Of a stretch of 64,000 bases of DNA, positions 63,268 through 64,000 are shown piece by piece (position 1 is the stretch's first letter; each line of letters starts with the position of its first letter). A program made the position numbers and the translations under genes. The notes under the pieces are model-generated. The model was not told the DNA's origin. It worked only from the letters and a program-made list of their open reading frames with translations, and did no database searches. The stretch is taken from NCBI RefSeq assembly GCF_003855255.1, contig NZ_CP034072.1:6116989-6180988 (forward strand), read 5' to 3'. This DNA comes from Mycolicibacterium nivoides (GTDB taxonomy: Bacteria; Actinomycetota; Actinomycetes; Mycobacteriales; Mycobacteriaceae).

Positions 63268-64000
63268 TCAGCTGTCGAGTGAACGCAGCAGCGCCCGAGT
63301 GCGGGCCCTGGTTTCGGGCGATGCGTCGAACACCACCCCGACGTATTCGTCCACGCCCACCCCGCCGAGCGCCCGAATACGTTCAGCCACAGTGCTTTCG
63401 TCGCCGATGATCGCAGCGTCCTCAGGACCGGCGTAGCCCTCCCGGTCGAGCATTGCCCGGTAGGACGGCAGATGCCCGTACATCGCGAACTGTTTGGCGG
63501 CCTGGACGCGGGCCCCGTCGACGTCATCGGTGACGCTGACCGGAAGTGCCGCCACCACCCGGACCGGACGGTCCCCGGCGGCGTCCCGCAGCGTCGGGAC
63601 AACGTGACCGGCCAGGGTTGCCGGACCCGTCATCCAGGTGACCGTGCCCGCGGTGCGACGCCCCGCCAGTTTGAGCAGTTGCGGCCCCAGTGCGGCGATG
63701 TACACCTCGGGCGCCGACGCCCCCGGGATCTGCAGTGCGCCGCGAGTGGTCACCGTCTCCCCCGGCGCGTCAGCGGGCTCGCCGTCCAGCAGGGGCTGTA
63801 GCCCGTCGAGATACTCGCGGAGCCGGCGGACCGGCTTGTCCCACGGAATTCCCCACATGCCCTCGGTCACCGCCGCGTGCGTCATGCCGAGGCCGAGCAG
63901 GAAGCGGCCTCCGCTGATCAAGCTGAGCGTGAGCGCGCGCTGGGCCAGCAGCATCGGGTGTTGATTCTGGATGGGGATGACACCGGTGCCCACCTCGATG
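63268..64000 (-). CDS. F420-type LLM oxidoreductase (5' end beyond window)
   Basis: The visible 244 residues read as the C-terminal four fifths of a luciferase-like monooxygenase fold of the F420-dependent group: IEVGTGVIPIQNQHPMLLAQRALTLSLISGGRFLLGLG and TFVPTWM-like segments such as GTVTWMTGPATLAGHVVPTL. The frame is open through base 64000; the preceding codons (I-E-V) are in phase, so the start lies outside. An internal GTG at 63993 should not be used. It ends DASPETRARTRALLRSLDS. The substrate is unknown. It is not coupled to the two-component genes. Confidence 0.88.
   Translation of the reverse strand, partial: IEVGTGVIPIQNQHPMLLAQRALTLSLISGGRFLLGLGMTHAAVTEGMWGIPWDKPVRRLREYLDGLQPLLDGEPADAPGETVTTRGALQIPGASAPEVYIAALGPQLLKLAGRRTAGTVTWMTGPATLAGHVVPTLRDAAGDRPVRVVAALPVSVTDDVDGARVQAAKQFAMYGHLPSYRAMLDREGYAGPEDAAIIGDESTVAERIRALGGVGVDEYVGVVFDASPETRARTRALLRSLDS

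Overview
The window is high-GC actinobacterial DNA that reads as a rapidly growing mycobacterium (Mycolicibacterium type). From memory, much of the gene order follows M. tuberculosis Rv0265c down to Rv0244c: an iron-type lipoprotein, pxpB/pxpC-like genes, aac(2'), narK3, a HemD-winged-helix regulator, a CbiX-like chelatase, nirBD, a succinate dehydrogenase operon, a flavin reductase, a GAP-family protein and fadE5. Into this frame are set genes absent from M. tuberculosis, most notably a complete locus for trehalose polyphleates (TPP), cell-wall glycolipids of non-tuberculous mycobacteria. No tRNA, rRNA, CRISPR array or intact insertion sequence was seen.

Layout. 1-8.5 kb: the end of an alcohol dehydrogenase, an MFS-universal stress protein fusion, a divergent ohrR/ohr peroxide pair with tandem operator half-sites, and a TetR-controlled operon of a 49-residue microprotein, an amidohydrolase and an amino acid permease, then two small secreted proteins (one haemophore-like). 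8.6-17.6 kb: a 29-residue membrane microprotein coupled to a YeiH-type transporter, a siderophore-type lipoprotein, a YhhQ-type queuosine precursor transporter, pxpBC, aac(2'), and a nitrate group (narK, hemD-like regulator, cbiX). 17.9-21.1 kb: nirBD on the opposite strand; its siroheme need links it to the cbiX and hemD-like genes. 21.2-25 kb: a MocR regulator divergent from an EamA exporter with a palindromic operator, a secreted protein and a PEP mutase-family enzyme. 25.1-29.4 kb: the sdh operon behind a 20-bp palindrome of CRP type. 29.4-31.7 kb: a flavin reductase, a 2-oxoglutarate-type oxygenase and a GAP-family membrane protein.

31.7-50.6 kb is the TPP locus: papA, mmpL, a secreted PE-PPE-domain acyltransferase and fadD23-like FAAL run leftward as one apparent operon, divergent from a 3,718-residue bimodular polyketide synthase. 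The expected flow is: FAAL loads a fatty acyl-AMP onto the PKS; the PKS builds phleic chains from malonyl-CoA; PapA and the secreted enzyme acylate trehalose; MmpL exports the intermediate. Module 1 of the PKS has no dehydratase although the product class has a double bond at every second extension.

50.7-64 kb: a DapB-fold oxidoreductase, fadE5, a DUF1361 membrane protein, an unrecognised protein, an SDR gene bracketed by a 117-bp near-identical direct repeat of a tetR 3' end, that tetR, an mmpS-mmpL pair, a NarL-type two-component system and the start-truncated end of an F420-type LLM oxidoreductase. The least described items are the two microproteins, the tetR-fragment duplication and several palindromic operators.
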